DNA of 64,000 bases from contig NZ_BMRX01000005.1 in the NCBI RefSeq assembly GCF_014648855.1, forward strand, positions 310,001 to 374,000. The letters are read 5' to 3'. Below the pieces are notes generated by a model. The model was not told the DNA's origin and searched no databases. It saw nothing but the letters and a program-made list of their open reading frames with translations. Both the position numbers and the translations under genes were made by a program. Origin of the DNA: Streptomyces parvulus. GTDB lineage: Bacteria > Actinomycetota > Actinomycetes > Streptomycetales > Streptomycetaceae. Positions 56,645-64,000 of this stretch are shown here, piece after piece (the stretch's first letter is position 1; the number at the start of each line of letters is the position of its first letter).

Positions 56645-57655
56645 ATGTCGAGTCTTGACCTTGCCCAGGGATCTCTCACCACGCGCGCGGAACTCGCTGC
56701 GGCGTACGGTGGTTCGCAGTACGGCGGCGGCATCGTGCCGGCCAACCAGTCGAAGAACATCTTCGTGTTCTCGGACCCGGCGGCCGGTAAGGAGCACGAC
56801 TACACCTTCGACGGCCGCACAGACGACGACGACTTCGGTGTCCTGTACCTGTACACCGGCGCTGGTCAGGGCTCCGGGAATCAAGAGCTCACGGACCGCA
56901 ACCGGTCCCTGTTGAACCACGTGCAGGCCGGTCGGGATGTGCATCTGTTCGTTGCCGACGGAACCGTGGGCGACACGGCCACGGTGCGGCAGCGGTATAT
57001 CGGGCAGGTCATTGTCGACCCAGTGCAGCCTTACGAGGAGCGGTGGACGCAGGTCGGCGGCCAGCCCGGACGCCGGCTGTACGTCTTCCGCCTGCGGCCG
57101 GCGCCGGGCGTCACCCTGGCGTTGACCGATCACGACACGATGCAGACTGCCCCCACGACGGAGGCACTGCCGGTGCCGCCGGCCGTGGAGGGTGCCGCCG
57201 GCACGTCGGCGACCGCGGTGCCCACCGAGCAGCACGGCACGGACTCCACCACGGCGAACGTCACCGCCGGGGCGCGGACGGTGCTGCGTCGGGAAGGCAA
57301 GCTCGTCACCGCGTTCGAGGAGCATTTGGCGGCCCACGGGCACGTCGTGCACCGCTTTCAGATCCGTGTGACCGGTGAGCGTGGCGCCTTCCTCACGGAC
57401 CCTTACGACGCGACCGACAACGTGCTTTACGAGGCCAAGGGAAAGGCCACCCGCGAGTACGTGCGGATGGCCATTGGCCAGTTGCTCGACTACCGGCGCC
57501 ACATCGATGTGCCGGACGGGTTGCGCCTGGCGGTGCTGCTGCCACAGGAGCCCACCGCGGACCTGCGGTCGCTGCTGGAGGCAGAGGGCATTGCCCTGGT
57601 GACGCGGACCACGGACGGCTTTGCGGGCTTTCCACTTCCGCCGGCAACTGCCTGA
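56645..57655 (+). CDS. SRA-like reader fused to PD-(D/E)xK nuclease, probable type IV restriction enzyme
   Basis: 336 residues. Residues ~10-160 follow the SRA/YDG fold (YTFDGRTDDDDFGVLYLYTG, then NQELTDRNRSLL and GRDVHLF), which flips modified cytosines in McrBC/ScoMcrA-type enzymes. A Thr/Ala/Pro-rich linker (~165-210) leads to a nuclease domain with YDATDNVLYEAKGK (D255/D258, E263, K265) and IGQLLDYRRHI, the PD-(D/E)xK pattern with the Gln helix. No methylase is near, so it would cut modified DNA on its own. It is the likely defence cargo of this AICE. A start at 56567 is possible but less likely. Confidence 0.75.
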   Translation: MSSLDLAQGSLTTRAELAAAYGGSQYGGGIVPANQSKNIFVFSDPAAGKEHDYTFDGRTDDDDFGVLYLYTGAGQGSGNQELTDRNRSLLNHVQAGRDVHLFVADGTVGDTATVRQRYIGQVIVDPVQPYEERWTQVGGQPGRRLYVFRLRPAPGVTLALTDHDTMQTAPTTEALPVPPAVEGAAGTSATAVPTEQHGTDSTTANVTAGARTVLRREGKLVTAFEEHLAAHGHVVHRFQIRVTGERGAFLTDPYDATDNVLYEAKGKATREYVRMAIGQLLDYRRHIDVPDGLRLAVLLPQEPTADLRSLLEAEGIALVTRTTDGFAGFPLPPATA

Positions 57656-57677
57656 ACCTTGTCGGCGGCTCGCTCTG

Positions 57678-57986
57678 TCAGTGCTTGCCGCGGGCGAGTC
57701 GGAGGCTGATGCCGCCAACGCCGATGGGTCCGGCGGCGGCCCCGATGGCCGCGGCGGTGTGGGCGGCGAAGTCGAGCAGTGCAAGGAGCGCGGCCACGAG
57801 TCCGAACACGCCCATCACGCCGGCGCCGGCGACGGCGATCGGGAACAGGTAGTGCCGGAGCGGACGGCCGGTGCGGTCGGTGTGGTGAACGACGATGACG
57901 ACGGGTGCGCCGGTGGTCTCGGCGCGTCGGTACGCGTCGGCGGGGATGTGCGGGGCGATGATCCCCGGCGGGTCGCTGTGGGTCAT
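57678..57986 (-). CDS. Small membrane protein of the transfer region (Spd-like)
   Basis: 102 residues from the ATG at 57986, which has GGGAG 5 bp upstream. A polar N-terminus (VVIVVHHTDRTGRPLRHYLF) precedes two hydrophobic helices (IAVAGAGVMGVFGLVAALLA and AAAIGAAAGPIGVGGISL). Size, topology and position downstream of traB fit the Spd proteins, which help plasmid spread between mycelial compartments. No sequence motif proves it. Confidence 0.65.
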   Translation of the reverse strand: MTHSDPPGIIAPHIPADAYRRAETTGAPVVIVVHHTDRTGRPLRHYLFPIAVAGAGVMGVFGLVAALLALLDFAAHTAAAIGAAAGPIGVGGISLRLARGKH

Positions 57987-58050
57987 CAGAGCTCCCTCGG
58001 GTGTGCTGCGGGCCCGCACCACAGAGGTGGCGCGGGCCCGCGCGGGTGGA

Positions 58051-58144
58051 GTGTCAGACGGGTGTCACGGCCGGGTGTCAGGAGCGCGTGACAGCGCGTC
58101 TGCCTAGGGGTTTGACTGTCAGGCGGCCGTGACGGTGTCAGGCG
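58051..58144. repeat. TGTCA-type repeats 3' of traB, candidate transfer locus (clt)
   Basis: GTGTCAG or close variants occur at 58051, 58062, 58075, 58116 and 58135, in the same orientation, and an inverse TGACA at 58089. The cluster lies between the traB stop and the downstream gene. In Streptomyces conjugative plasmids the TraB translocase binds 8-bp repeats in the non-coding clt region, which is often at the 3' end of traB. No better function is visible. Confidence 0.45.
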
Positions 58145-60190
58145 TCAGGCGGCGGCCATCGTGGGGACGATGCGCCACCGGCCGGTCGTGTTCGTCGCCT
58201 GCAACCGGCCCTCCACGGCCGCTTCCTTGAGCCGGGCGGACACCCACGGGCGGGACAGGCTGTGCCGGTCGCACCAGTCGGTGAAGTCCTTCGGGCCCAC
58301 GACCATCTGCCCGTCCTCCTCGAACTCGGCCAGCGCGGCGGCGAACAGCTCCCGGGCTTCCTCCGGCGTGGGCTTGCGGCCGGCCTCCTGCCCGAAGATC
58401 GGGGCGTCGTCCCCGTCCTCGGCCCCAGGCAGGTCCGCCTCCGGGTGGATACCGGCGTCCTCGGGGTCGACCAGCAGTCCGCCGTGGTGCATGTCGTCCT
58501 CCTCCGTGACGGCCCTCAGCGTCGCCGGCTGTGCGCCGTCGGGGGTGCGGCCGGTGTAGGCGGTGCCGGCGACGCTGAGGGCCGCGCCGGCGGTGACCGG
58601 GTCGGCGGTGGCGCCGTTGCGCTGGACCCAGGTGGCCAGCAGCTCCATCACCGGGACGGCCCGGTGGGTGAAGCGGCGGGTGCGGCCCGGGGACGGGTAG
58701 CGGTCCTCCGGGATGCCCGGGGAGACGACGTAGCAGTAACCGGGACGGCGGTTGCCCCACGCGCCGGGGTGGGCGCCCGCGGCCAGCACCTCATCCGGCA
58801 GGCAGAACCCCTCATCCCGCGGGTCACAGCCCAGCGCCACCACCGACGGCAGCGACGCCCGCGTGCTGGTGGACATCTGGTCGTAGGAGGGACGCTGAAG
58901 CGACACGATCAGCGAGATCCCCGCGGACCGGGCTTCCTGCGCGATGCCGGTGAACGCGTCGTCCCCCAGCGCCCGCAGTGTGTTGGCGGCTTCCTCGAAC
59001 CAGGTGACCAGGAACGGCATCCCCGGGCAGCCGCACGACCGGCCGTCGGCGCGGCAGGAGTGCTCCGGGTCGTTCTGCGACTGCGCGGCGGCGGGTACCC
59101 ACTGCCGGTAGCCGTGCGCCCCCAGCCAGCGGGTACGCGCCGGGATGACCTCCTGGACGGCGGCCACCATGACCTCCGTGTCCGCGCCACCCTCCGCAGC
59201 CCAGTCCAGACCGGGCCTGAGCGGCGCGAAGTCCTGGAACGCCTTGGGGTCGGAGAACCACACGACCACGTCCCGCCGGGACAGGACCTCCGTCAGCAGG
59301 TTCAGGGCCGTGTCGCCCTTGCCCGAGCCGGTGCCGCCGGCGACGAGGACGTGCGTGGAGTTGCGGCCCGCGTCCGGGTCACCGGGCAACCACACGATCA
59401 GCGGGGCGCCGTCGTCGTAGCGGCCGACGAGCAGCGGTTCCGCGATCGATCCGCCTAGGTTGGAGGGGCCTTCCCACTCGACGGTTTCGGCGAGCATGTC
59501 TTCCGGGACGATGACCAGGTCCCCGCGCCGGTTGGAGTCCGGGTCCGGGGTGTAGCGCACGGCGGAGGTCGGCAGGTCCAGGGCGGAGGCGAGGTTGCCG
59601 AGTGCCTTGGACATGTCGTCGTTGGTCTGCTCCCCGGGGGCGAGGGCGACCGGGGCGGTGACCCGGTTGGGCTCCACCTTCGCCGCCCCGATCTGCGCCC
59701 GCGCCAGCCCGACCTTCTCCAGCAGCCCCTTGTCCCCGCTCTCACCGGTGGCGTCGTTGCGGCGCATGACCATCCGCACGTTCCACGACAGCGCGAGCGC
59801 CGGCCCGCCCATCAGGTACAGGTCATCGACCGGCCCGGCAGTGGGACCGGCCAGGCACGCGGCGGTGACCCAGGCGGAGCCGGCGGCCACGGTGATGGCG
59901 GAGTGGAGGCGGCGCTGGGAGCTGGTGGCCTTGCCCGCCCACCACGTGACGCCGGTCAGGGCGACGGAGGCGAGGGTGAGGCCGACGCCGGCCGCGGAAC
60001 TGTCGGACCACCGCCAGTTGCCCAGCGCCCCGGCCAGGCCGGCGCCGCCGACGGCGAGCCACGGGGGCAGGTGCGGCTTGGCCCGGTTCAGCAGGTACCC
60101 GCGGACGGAACCGCCGGTGGCCGTGTTCATGTCGTCGGACAGGGCGAGCGGGTACGCCCGGCCGCCCTGGTCATTCCATTTGCGTGCCAT
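58145..60190 (-). CDS. traB: TraB-type conjugal DNA translocase (FtsK/SpoIIIE family)
   Basis: 681 residues. Two to four N-terminal membrane helices (AVGGAGLAGALGNWRWSD, TLASVALTGVTWWAG) anchor it. The motor has Walker A VAGGTGSGKGDT (~residue 280) and Walker B PFLVTWFEEAANTLRAL. The C-terminus is a winged-helix domain (FTDWCDRHSLSRPWVSARLK), the part that reads the clt repeats. In Streptomyces, TraB alone moves double-stranded plasmid DNA between mycelia, without a relaxase. ATG at 60190. Confidence 0.92.
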   Translation of the reverse strand: MARKWNDQGGRAYPLALSDDMNTATGGSVRGYLLNRAKPHLPPWLAVGGAGLAGALGNWRWSDSSAAGVGLTLASVALTGVTWWAGKATSSQRRLHSAITVAAGSAWVTAACLAGPTAGPVDDLYLMGGPALALSWNVRMVMRRNDATGESGDKGLLEKVGLARAQIGAAKVEPNRVTAPVALAPGEQTNDDMSKALGNLASALDLPTSAVRYTPDPDSNRRGDLVIVPEDMLAETVEWEGPSNLGGSIAEPLLVGRYDDGAPLIVWLPGDPDAGRNSTHVLVAGGTGSGKGDTALNLLTEVLSRRDVVVWFSDPKAFQDFAPLRPGLDWAAEGGADTEVMVAAVQEVIPARTRWLGAHGYRQWVPAAAQSQNDPEHSCRADGRSCGCPGMPFLVTWFEEAANTLRALGDDAFTGIAQEARSAGISLIVSLQRPSYDQMSTSTRASLPSVVALGCDPRDEGFCLPDEVLAAGAHPGAWGNRRPGYCYVVSPGIPEDRYPSPGRTRRFTHRAVPVMELLATWVQRNGATADPVTAGAALSVAGTAYTGRTPDGAQPATLRAVTEEDDMHHGGLLVDPEDAGIHPEADLPGAEDGDDAPIFGQEAGRKPTPEEARELFAAALAEFEEDGQMVVGPKDFTDWCDRHSLSRPWVSARLKEAAVEGRLQATNTTGRWRIVPTMAAA

Positions 60191-60204
60191 GGTCGTACCC
60201 CCTT

Positions 60205-60744
60205 CTACTGCTGGGCCCAGTTCATGACGGGCTGCTGCGGCTTGCGGGCACGGTGACGCACCCGCTGGATCTCCTCCTCGTACTCCTGCTGGAACACCGC
60301 GTAGCAGGCGGCGGCGTTCTTCGCCGCGTCCCGCAGCGCGTCCGCGGACCGCTGCATCTTCCGCGCGACCTTCGCGGCCCGCACCCGCGAGCCGAACGCC
60401 CGCCCGTCCGGGTCCGGGACCGCAGCCAGGACGCCCTTGAGGATCTCGGCACCCATCGCCACCTCGATCGAGAGGGTGACGGCGGCGGCCCGCAGGGTGT
60501 TGCAGTAGTTCCGCACCTGCGCCGGCGAGGTGAACTCCGGAGCCGGCAGCAGGGACTCGGCGTGCGAGCGTCCACCGCCGCCGCGGGCGCCGTTCTTGTT
60601 GTTGTTCACGGTGACGTTGACCGGGGGGACGAACGAGCCGCCCAGGGCGCCGACGAAACCGCCCGCGGCGGCGCCGGCGTTGGCGAACTTGTTGCCCTTG
60701 TTGGCGGCGCCGTTCGTGCCGCCGGTACGCGTCGAAGTTGCCAT
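60205..60744 (-). CDS. AICE protein of unknown function upstream of traB
   Basis: 179 residues. A Gly/Asn/Ala-rich N-terminus (GGTNGAANKGNKFANAGAAA, VNVTVNNNKNGARGGG) precedes a helical C-terminal half (FTSPAQVRNYCNTLRAAAVT, RKMQRSADALRDAAKNAAAC). No signal peptide or known domain is recognised. It is 14 bp upstream of traB on the same strand, so it is in the transfer operon. It may be a DNA-binding or coat-like accessory of conjugation. Confidence 0.7.
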   Translation of the reverse strand: MATSTRTGGTNGAANKGNKFANAGAAAGGFVGALGGSFVPPVNVTVNNNKNGARGGGGRSHAESLLPAPEFTSPAQVRNYCNTLRAAAVTLSIEVAMGAEILKGVLAAVPDPDGRAFGSRVRAAKVARKMQRSADALRDAAKNAAACYAVFQQEYEEEIQRVRHRARKPQQPVMNWAQQ

Positions 60745-60763
60745 CAGACCGAATCTCCTCGGG

Positions 60764-61264
60764 TCAGTGGGTGCGGCGGACGATGAGCCAGGCGGACTGA
60801 GCCGCGATGAGGGTGAGCAGCCACCACAGCTCCAGCGCCCCGGCCAGCGGCCCGAACCCTGCGGCGGTGGCGAGCCAGGCGAGCGACGACGACGCGAGCG
60901 TGGCCAGGCCGATGCGCCAGGCCAGGACGGAGCCGTCGGCCGGGCGGCGGCGCTGCATCAGCAGCAGCCAGACCAGCGGGCCGGCCGCGGTGGGGGCGAG
61001 CAGTAGACCGGACCACCACGCGATGACGTGCAGCAGACCGGCCACCACGAGCGCCAGCACAGCGAGTCCGGTCGGGGCGAGGGCGCGGCGGGAGCGCCAC
61101 AGCCAGCCCCCGACCACGGCGAGCGCCTCGCGGGTCAGGGAGGGGCGTTCGGGCACGACCACGACGAACGGGTCGGCGCCGCGCCGGCCACGCTGGCGGG
61201 GGATACGGACGGTGTGGACCCCGGCGGCCGTCTTGGCGCCGCGGGCACGGGTACGACTGGACAC
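60764..61264 (-). CDS. Membrane protein of the transfer operon (SpdB-like)
   Basis: 166 residues from the GTG at 61264, with GGAG 6 bp upstream. A basic N-terminus (RTRARGAKTAAGVHTVRIPR) precedes about four hydrophobic segments (ALAPTGLAVLALVVAGLLHV, IAWWSGLLLAPTAAGPLVWL, TLASSSLAWLATAAGFGPLA). Topology and position suit a spread or transfer protein. Function not shown. Confidence 0.7.
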   Translation of the reverse strand: MSSRTRARGAKTAAGVHTVRIPRQRGRRGADPFVVVVPERPSLTREALAVVGGWLWRSRRALAPTGLAVLALVVAGLLHVIAWWSGLLLAPTAAGPLVWLLLMQRRRPADGSVLAWRIGLATLASSSLAWLATAAGFGPLAGALELWWLLTLIAAQSAWLIVRRTH

Positions 61265-61293
61265 AGCAGACTCCAGGAAAGTCGGTGGGAGGT

Positions 61294-61677
61294 TCAGGCG
61301 GCGCGCTGTTCGTCGGCGGCCAGGCAGGGCCCGCAGATGCCGTGCCGGGTCGACAGGCAGTAGCTGTAGGTGATGCGGCAGGCGGGGCAGGTGCGGCGGG
61401 CGAGCATCGCCAGCGCGAGCGCACCCCACTTCCGCGAGGTCATCGGCCGTACCGGCTTGGCGAGGTCGACGCGGTAGAGGTAGGCCACCCGGTCGGTACC
61501 GGCACGGCGGTTGGTCCGCATGACCTGCGCCGTCACCTCCTGACCACCGGGCCGCAAGCCCAGGGCCCTAAGCTGCCGGCGCGTGGCCAGTCCGTCGGGG
61601 GCGTAGCGCCACGGGTAGGTGGGGATGCCGTGCCGGGCGCCGTGCGGGTCGTAGCACTTGCCGAACGCGCTCATCAC
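61294..61677 (-). CDS. RRQRL-motif-type zinc-binding protein
   Basis: 127 residues. WRYAPDGLATRRQLRALGLR contains the Arg-Arg-Gln motif that names the family. A CPAC...C...CGPC zinc site lies near the C-terminus (RTCPACRITYSYC, then HGICGPCLA). These small proteins are found in AICEs and Streptomyces plasmids, role unknown. Start is GTG 61677 or ATG 61674, overlapping the stop of the DUF2637 gene. Confidence 0.8.
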   Translation of the reverse strand: MMSAFGKCYDPHGARHGIPTYPWRYAPDGLATRRQLRALGLRPGGQEVTAQVMRTNRRAGTDRVAYLYRVDLAKPVRPMTSRKWGALALAMLARRTCPACRITYSYCLSTRHGICGPCLAADEQRAA

Positions 61678-62576
61678 CCGACCGCCTCAGCCGCCGTGGC
61701 CGCCCGTTCGGCGAGCAGCGTGTCCCGCAGCATTCGCGCGTTCACCGGCGACGTGCGCACTGCGCGGCGGATGCCCTCGGCAGTCACCTTCGCGTCCGGC
61801 CAATCGGCCGTCGCCGTCCGCGCTTCGGCGAGCAACTGTTCCGGGGTGCGCTTGGGCCGGGTCGACTTCGCCGCCGCCGGAACACGGCCGGTAGCGCGGC
61901 GCGGCCGAGTCGATTCCGCTGCCACCGCGCGCCGCTCGATCAGCTTGGCCGGGGCCGGTGCGATCGAGGGGAGCAGCTTGGTCGGGGGTGTCGACTTCAG
62001 GAAGCCGACGGCCACCGGTCGGGGCAACGCCGTCGCGTTCGGCGTGACCGGCGCCTGGGTCGATTCCGCCGGGTCAACCGTAGACCGTTTCGATGCGGTC
62101 TCGGTCGATTCCTCCGCATTCACGGGTGCGGTCGAGATCGGGGCGGGGCGGTGGTGGAGCACCTTGGCGACCAGGTCGGAACCGAAGTAGATCGACCCGA
62201 CCGGCAACGACGTGGCGAGCAGGACCAGCGCCCAGTTCGCCGGGTCCCAGTCGGCCAGCCGCCCCCAGTCGACCGTTCGGCCGTGCAGCTCCGGGACCAG
62301 CCCGTGAACGTAGTTGAGGACCAGGGAAGCGGCGGTGTAGGCGCCCAGGACCCGCAGCGCGAACGTGCGGTCGCGGTCGGCGAGTACCAGGGTGGCGACC
62401 AGGGCGAGCGCCATGAGGCCGTCGACCACGAACGGGTACAGTGTCGCCGCCGTCTCATCCGCGCCGACCGCGCCGGCGATATCCCGCAGCGCGTTCCACG
62501 AGACCCGGAACGCCATACCGACCACGGCGACCAGCGCCAGCACCAGGGCCGCCCGCCCCTTGCCGCGCAGCCTCAT
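61674..62576 (-). CDS. DUF2637 membrane protein of the AICE
   Basis: 300 residues. About four N-terminal helices (ALVLALVAVVGMAFRVSWNA, GLMALALVATLVLADRDRTF) belong to the DUF2637 domain of actinobacterial plasmids and AICEs. The C-terminal half is Thr/Ser/Pro/Arg-rich with a terminal helical domain (EQLLAEARTATADWPDAKVT), similar to replication-associated DUF2637 fusions. The ATG at 62576 overlaps the stop of the DUF6284 gene. It probably acts in transfer or copy control; unproven. Confidence 0.82.
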   Translation of the reverse strand: MRLRGKGRAALVLALVAVVGMAFRVSWNALRDIAGAVGADETAATLYPFVVDGLMALALVATLVLADRDRTFALRVLGAYTAASLVLNYVHGLVPELHGRTVDWGRLADWDPANWALVLLATSLPVGSIYFGSDLVAKVLHHRPAPISTAPVNAEESTETASKRSTVDPAESTQAPVTPNATALPRPVAVGFLKSTPPTKLLPSIAPAPAKLIERRAVAAESTRPRRATGRVPAAAKSTRPKRTPEQLLAEARTATADWPDAKVTAEGIRRAVRTSPVNARMLRDTLLAERAATAAEAVG

Positions 62577-62842
62577 GCCGCACCGCCCGGCAGGCTCACG
62601 GCGGCCGTGCGGTTGGCCAGCTCCCGGCGGGCGGCCAGCACCCGGTTCCGGGCCCGGCGGATGCGCCGCTTGTCGACCTCGTTCGGCGTACGGTCGAGGG
62701 CGATGATCTGCGCGTCGACCAGGTCGACGCCCGCCAGGATCACGGGCATCTCCTGCTCGATCGCGTCCAGCTCCGCCTTCGTCGGCTCCATGGAATCGGG
62801 GAAGGCGGTAACAGCGTCCTGAACAGTGACGATGTGGCTCAT
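62573..62842 (-). CDS. DUF6284-like small protein, first gene of the transfer operon
   Basis: 89 residues: EPTKAELDAIEQEMPVILAG and VDKRRIRRARNRVLAARREL are typical of the DUF6284 family in Streptomyces mobile elements. It is helical and basic at the C-terminus, suggesting nucleic-acid binding. It begins the minus-strand operon of five or six overlapping genes and follows a 424-bp control region. Stop overlaps the DUF2637 ATG (ATGA). Confidence 0.78.
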   Translation of the reverse strand: MSHIVTVQDAVTAFPDSMEPTKAELDAIEQEMPVILAGVDLVDAQIIALDRTPNEVDKRRIRRARNRVLAARRELANRTAAVSLPGGAA

Positions 62843-62878
62843 GGGTCATGGTTCCTTCCAGAGAGGAACGGCCCGAAC

Positions 62879-62908
62879 GCGGCTCCCGGGTGGCACCCCG
62901 GGAGCCGC
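62879..62908. repeat. Stem-loop in the control region
   Basis: GCGGCTCCCGGG and its exact complement with a 6-base centre. It lies 37 bp upstream of the DUF6284 start, in the leader of the transfer operon, so it could be an attenuator or an RNA-stability stem. Confidence 0.5.
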
Positions 62909-63161
62909 TTGCCGTTGGAGTCGGTTCCGGCTCCCCTCAGCGCTCCACGTACAAGACGTGCAGCGGAGGCAACCGGCCCGCAGCAGACGAGCGGCGGAGA
63001 GGTCGAACGCGGCGTTGCCGCGCGGTCCGCCTTTTCGACTCGGGGAGACGGGGCCCACCTATGCAGTTCTCAAAGAACGACCAGCGCGGGGCCCCAACTG
63101 CACGGACAATCCCGAACCGACCAGCCGTCGAAGGAAGCCCAAAGAAGCACCTCCTCTTGCT

Positions 63162-63230
63162 GTCCTAGGACTGCAAGCGGCCTGAAATGAGAATGCACCG
63201 CAGTCCTAGGACTGTCAACTGTCCTAGGAC
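63162..63230. promoter_or_regulatory. Three GntR (KorSA-type) operators
   Basis: The exact palindrome GTCCTAGGAC is present at 63162-63171, 63203-63212 and 63221-63230, each followed by TG. The spacings are 41 and 18 bp (start to start). The last site is 37 bp before the GntR start. The repeat density and location fit autorepression by the divergent GntR protein, with control of the leftward operon. Confidence 0.75.
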
Positions 63231-63266
63231 TGTGTGTTTCACTGGGTCTGTCGAGAGGAGTCCGGC

Positions 63267-64000
63267 GTGGCATCGAAGACGCCAAAGTGGCGGGAACTGG
63301 CCGATCGGTTCGCCGAGCAGATCAAGAACGGCGACCCCGCACCCGGCAAGCAGCTCCCGCAGATCAGGGACCTCGTGGACGCGGGAGAGGGGTCTAAGGC
63401 GACTGTCCACCGCGCCTACAAGGCCTTGGAAGCCGAAGGTCTAGTCACGATGACCCGTGGCCATGGCACAGTCGTGCGTCAGAAGACGCCGCTAAAGCGG
63501 CTGGGTATCGCGCGATACGACAAGGCCAAATGGAGAGACGGCGATGAGGTCGCGTTCATCGCCGACCGGGTGGCGTCCGGCCGTGCGTACCAGCGGAACG
63601 AGCAGACTCAGACCGTCAGCCGCGTGAAGGCGCCGGCGGCCGTAGCCGCAGCCCACGGCTTGACGGAAGGGGACGAGGTCTACGCTCGCGCCCGCCTAGT
63701 GAAGGAGGGCACGCAGCCGACGCACACCCTGACCAGCTACTACCGGCCGGAACACGTCGAAGGAACTCGTATCGTCGACCCGACTCCGGGCCCCGCCGGG
63801 CGAGGTGGTGGCTTTCGCGTCCTGTATGACGCAGGTTACGAAATCGACCACATGCGGGAAGAAATCTTCGCCCGGGTGCCCACGGCGGAAGAGGCTCAGC
63901 TACTCCAGCTCGCTCCCGGCGAGTGGGTGGTGGAACTTCACCGCACCACGTACACCGCAGACGGGACCGTCGTTGAGTTCGCCGTCGGAGTACACGCGGC
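63267..64000 (+). CDS. GntR family repressor with UTRA domain, KorSA-like (3' end outside window)
   Basis: At least 244 residues. The GTG at 63267 follows GAGAGGAG with 6 bp spacing. The wHTH is WRELADRFAEQIKNGDPAPG and QLPQIRDLVDAGEGSKATVH. The UTRA ligand domain follows (YARARLVKEGTQPTHTLTSY, EEIFARVPTAEEAQLLQLAP). This is the AICE master repressor, like KorSA of pSAM2, which holds replication and transfer genes silent in the integrated state. The gene runs off the right edge. Confidence 0.9.
   Translation, partial: MASKTPKWRELADRFAEQIKNGDPAPGKQLPQIRDLVDAGEGSKATVHRAYKALEAEGLVTMTRGHGTVVRQKTPLKRLGIARYDKAKWRDGDEVAFIADRVASGRAYQRNEQTQTVSRVKAPAAVAAAHGLTEGDEVYARARLVKEGTQPTHTLTSYYRPEHVEGTRIVDPTPGPAGRGGGFRVLYDAGYEIDHMREEIFARVPTAEEAQLLQLAPGEWVVELHRTTYTADGTVVEFAVGVHA

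Larger units (their letters stand above)
62843..63266. promoter_or_regulatory. 424-bp divergent control region of the transfer operon and the GntR gene
   Basis: No credible gene is present; a 27-codon TTG-start frame on the minus strand (63060-63146) was rejected. A 12-bp stem-loop lies at 62879-62908. Three identical 10-bp palindromes lie at 63162-63230 close to the GntR gene. The leftward promoter for the DUF6284 operon must lie here. Confidence 0.7.
51194..64000. mobile_element. Actinomycete integrative and conjugative element (AICE), left 12.8 kb
   Basis: The segment contains tyrosine integrase, AlpA-like excisionase, prim-pol plus DUF3631 helicase, a TraB-type FtsK translocase, small transfer genes, DUF2637, DUF6284 and an RRQRL-type zinc protein. 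It ends at a divergent GntR regulator. This is the gene set and order of pSAM2-like AICEs, which replicate after excision and move double-stranded DNA with TraB alone. Cargo genes are the ParB-like gene (51345-52208) and the SRA-nuclease (56645-57655). The right end is outside the window. Confidence 0.9.

Noticed and set aside
63060..63146. 27-codon TTG-start peptide on the minus strand after an AGGAGG sequence
   Set aside because: Composition is not distinctive, and the start is rare; the region is better explained as control DNA.

Overview
The window is a very GC-rich, gene-dense stretch of a Streptomyces chromosome. Markers of the genus are an SsgA-like sporulation protein (SsgG type), a DasR-type GlcNAc PTS locus, a WhiJ-type regulator with its DUF397 partner, DUF1707/DUF2510/RDD membrane proteins and frequent GTG starts with ATGA overlaps. 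From memory, the gene order between the PTS genes and ssgG resembles the S. coelicolor core chromosome; no alignment was run.

Regions. 1-6.5 kb: the end of an SGNH hydrolase, a DUF1707 protein, an ABC-2 exporter (ATPase plus two permeases) and a class A penicillin-binding protein. 6.5-8.3 kb: a guanidinium exporter (gdx/sugE) behind what reads as a guanidine-III riboswitch, a GroES-like protein, a DUF3618 protein and the peroxiredoxin bcp. 8.4-9.7 kb: a frameshifted HNH nuclease gene, an intact paralogue and tRNA-Leu(UAG), with the intact HNH frame running into the tRNA. 9.7-11.7 kb: rdgB, a small lipoprotein and rph. 11.8-15 kb: the GlcNAc PTS genes nagF, nagE1 and nagE2 with DasR-type operators. 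15-18.5 kb: a metallo-beta-lactamase-fold enzyme, a membrane-tethered PemK/MazF-like protein and a CysM-CysO-Mec protein-thiocarboxylate cysteine pathway with a Cys-containing leader peptide. 18.5-24 kb: an amino-acid permease, DUF2017, clpS, pncB and pncA. 24-31.6 kb: a secreted M6 protease, RDD proteins, ssgG and an FAD-linked oxidase. 31.7-39.5 kb: a TPR protein, hppD with a divergent Lrp-type regulator, a four-gene betaine/choline-type (OpuB/ProU) ABC importer and a YlbL-like PDZ/Lon-S16 protein. 39.6-44.7 kb: a 1523-residue RHS polymorphic toxin with a lower-GC tip and a probable immunity gene. 44.8-51 kb: a WhiJ/AbaA-type cassette, an IclR regulator, a DEAH helicase and an MFS exporter.

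From tRNA-Cys(GCA) at 51.1 kb to the right edge lies the left part of an actinomycete integrative and conjugative element (AICE, pSAM2/SLP1-like) integrated at the tRNA. Integrase, excisionase, a prim-pol/helicase replication module, a TraB (FtsK-like) translocase, small transfer proteins and a divergent GntR (KorSA-like) regulator form a compact set. The three replication genes are coupled by 4-base overlaps. The right attachment site is outside the window.

Most interesting AICE features: (i) three tandem hairpin modules immediately upstream of a ParB-like DUF6551-type gene that sits between attL and int, with compensatory stem changes; (ii) a cargo gene fusing an SRA-like modified-base reader to a PD-(D/E)xK nuclease, probably a type IV restriction enzyme with a leaderless promoter; (iii) ten copies of an 8-bp iteron plus a 34-bp palindrome beside the replication genes; (iv) short repeats just 3' of traB that could be the transfer locus; (v) three copies of a 10-bp palindrome in front of the GntR gene.
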